A DNA stretch of 64,000 nucleotides from an uncultured Acetatifactor sp. Its GTDB lineage: Bacteria > Bacillota > Clostridia > Lachnospirales > Lachnospiraceae. Below the pieces are notes generated by a model. It did no database searches and had not been told where the DNA came from. It saw only the letters and a program-made list of their open reading frames with translations. Shown here in pieces: positions 63,709 through 64,000 of the stretch. The stretch lies in the NCBI GenBank assembly GCA_910587555.1, contig CAJULV010000010.1, positions 8,016-72,015 of the forward strand, given 5' to 3'. Made by a program: the position numbers and the translations under genes. Numbering within the stretch: the stretch's first letter is position 1; each line of letters starts with the position of its first letter.

Positions 63709-64000
63709 TCAGGATTTAGCACACAATCCCACCGCCCGGGAAGTTCCCACCCGGTCACAGCCGAGCCTGATAAACATTTCCAGATCCTCCAGGGCAGAGA
63801 TTCCTCCTGCGGCCTTGATCTTCACTTCAGGCCCGATGTGCTTCCGAAAAAGCTCCACATCCTCCCTGGCAGCGCCGGCTGTACCAAAGCCCGTGGAAGT
63901 CTTGATATAATCCGCCCCGGCATTGGTAACCGCCCTGCACATGGCGATCTTTTCTTCCAGGGTCAGGTAGCAGGTCTCTATGATAACCTTCAGAATATGG
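63709..64000 (-). CDS. deoC: Deoxyribose-phosphate aldolase, C-terminal part (window edge)
   Basis: Partial; the 5' end lies beyond the window. The frame continues upstream of the first visible Met as LKVIIETCYLTLEEKIAMC, and the Schiff-base lysine is in ADYIKTSTGFG. The end is AAGGISALEDLEMFIRLGCDRVGTSR. Splits deoxyribose 5-phosphate into acetaldehyde and glyceraldehyde 3-phosphate. No frameshift in the visible part. Confidence 0.93.
   Translation of the reverse strand, partial: HILKVIIETCYLTLEEKIAMCRAVTNAGADYIKTSTGFGTAGAAREDVELFRKHIGPEVKIKAAGGISALEDLEMFIRLGCDRVGTSRAVGLCAKS

Overview
The window looks like chromosome from a gut-type Lachnospiraceae or related Clostridia. The basis is moderate GC with strong Shine-Dalgarno sites, sigma-A promoters close to TTGACA-N17-TATAAT, a T-box ahead of leuS, an NfnAB pair, ATP-type PEP carboxykinase, formate-THF ligase, Rex, a class B sortase and a probable Re-type citrate synthase. 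Most genes lie on the minus strand. I see no tRNA, rRNA, CRISPR array, prophage or transposase.

Layout. 1-9.2 kb is a minus-strand run ftsK, fhs, a zinc-ribbon membrane protein, nfnA, nfnB. 9.2-18.6 kb holds a ClpP-like protease, a GT-C-like membrane protein with a GT2 glycosyltransferase, yebC, a CorC/HlyC protein, a MazF-type toxin without visible antitoxin, nnr, a coiled-coil protein and rex. 18.8-24.6 kb has an ABC-F ATPase and then an operon for the oxidative half of the TCA cycle: probable Re-citrate synthase, a GntR/FCD regulator and NADP-isocitrate dehydrogenase. A perfect 12-bp palindrome overlaps the operon's -10 box. 24.7-27.5 kb contains a GNAT gene followed by the decayed remains of a two-component system and an ABC exporter ATPase. 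27.6-30.3 kb has a ZIP transporter and an NhaC-type antiporter with a long structured leader.

30.3-40.2 kb is a surface locus: class B sortase, a 1713-residue BspA-like leucine-rich repeat protein ending in a PTTGD-like sorting signal, a second secreted LRR protein and a subtilisin. The sortase and the large LRR gene have nearly identical promoters. 40.3-41.9 kb holds a Cys/Gly-rich 110-aa protein and two small unknown genes, with sigma-E/K-like promoter boxes that suggest mother-cell sporulation expression. 42-49 kb has leuS with its T-box, a lipoprotein, and an EF-G paralogue. 49.2-57 kb has tyrA, vanZ, a PilZ protein, queA, an M18 aminopeptidase, a YihY membrane protein and a SpoIID-like protein.

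57.1-57.4 kb encodes a small RNA with its own promoter and terminator, 6S-like in fold. The window ends with an XRE regulator, a MATE transporter, pckA, an M24 aminopeptidase and a partial deoC.

Metabolic theme: Nfn, Re-citrate synthase and IDH supply NADPH and 2-oxoglutarate, fhs supplies one-carbon units, pckA handles PEP/oxaloacetate, and Rex reads NADH/NAD. Features that most deserve follow-up are the nhaC leader RNA, the 6S-like RNA, the shared promoter block and the Cys-rich sporulation-type locus.
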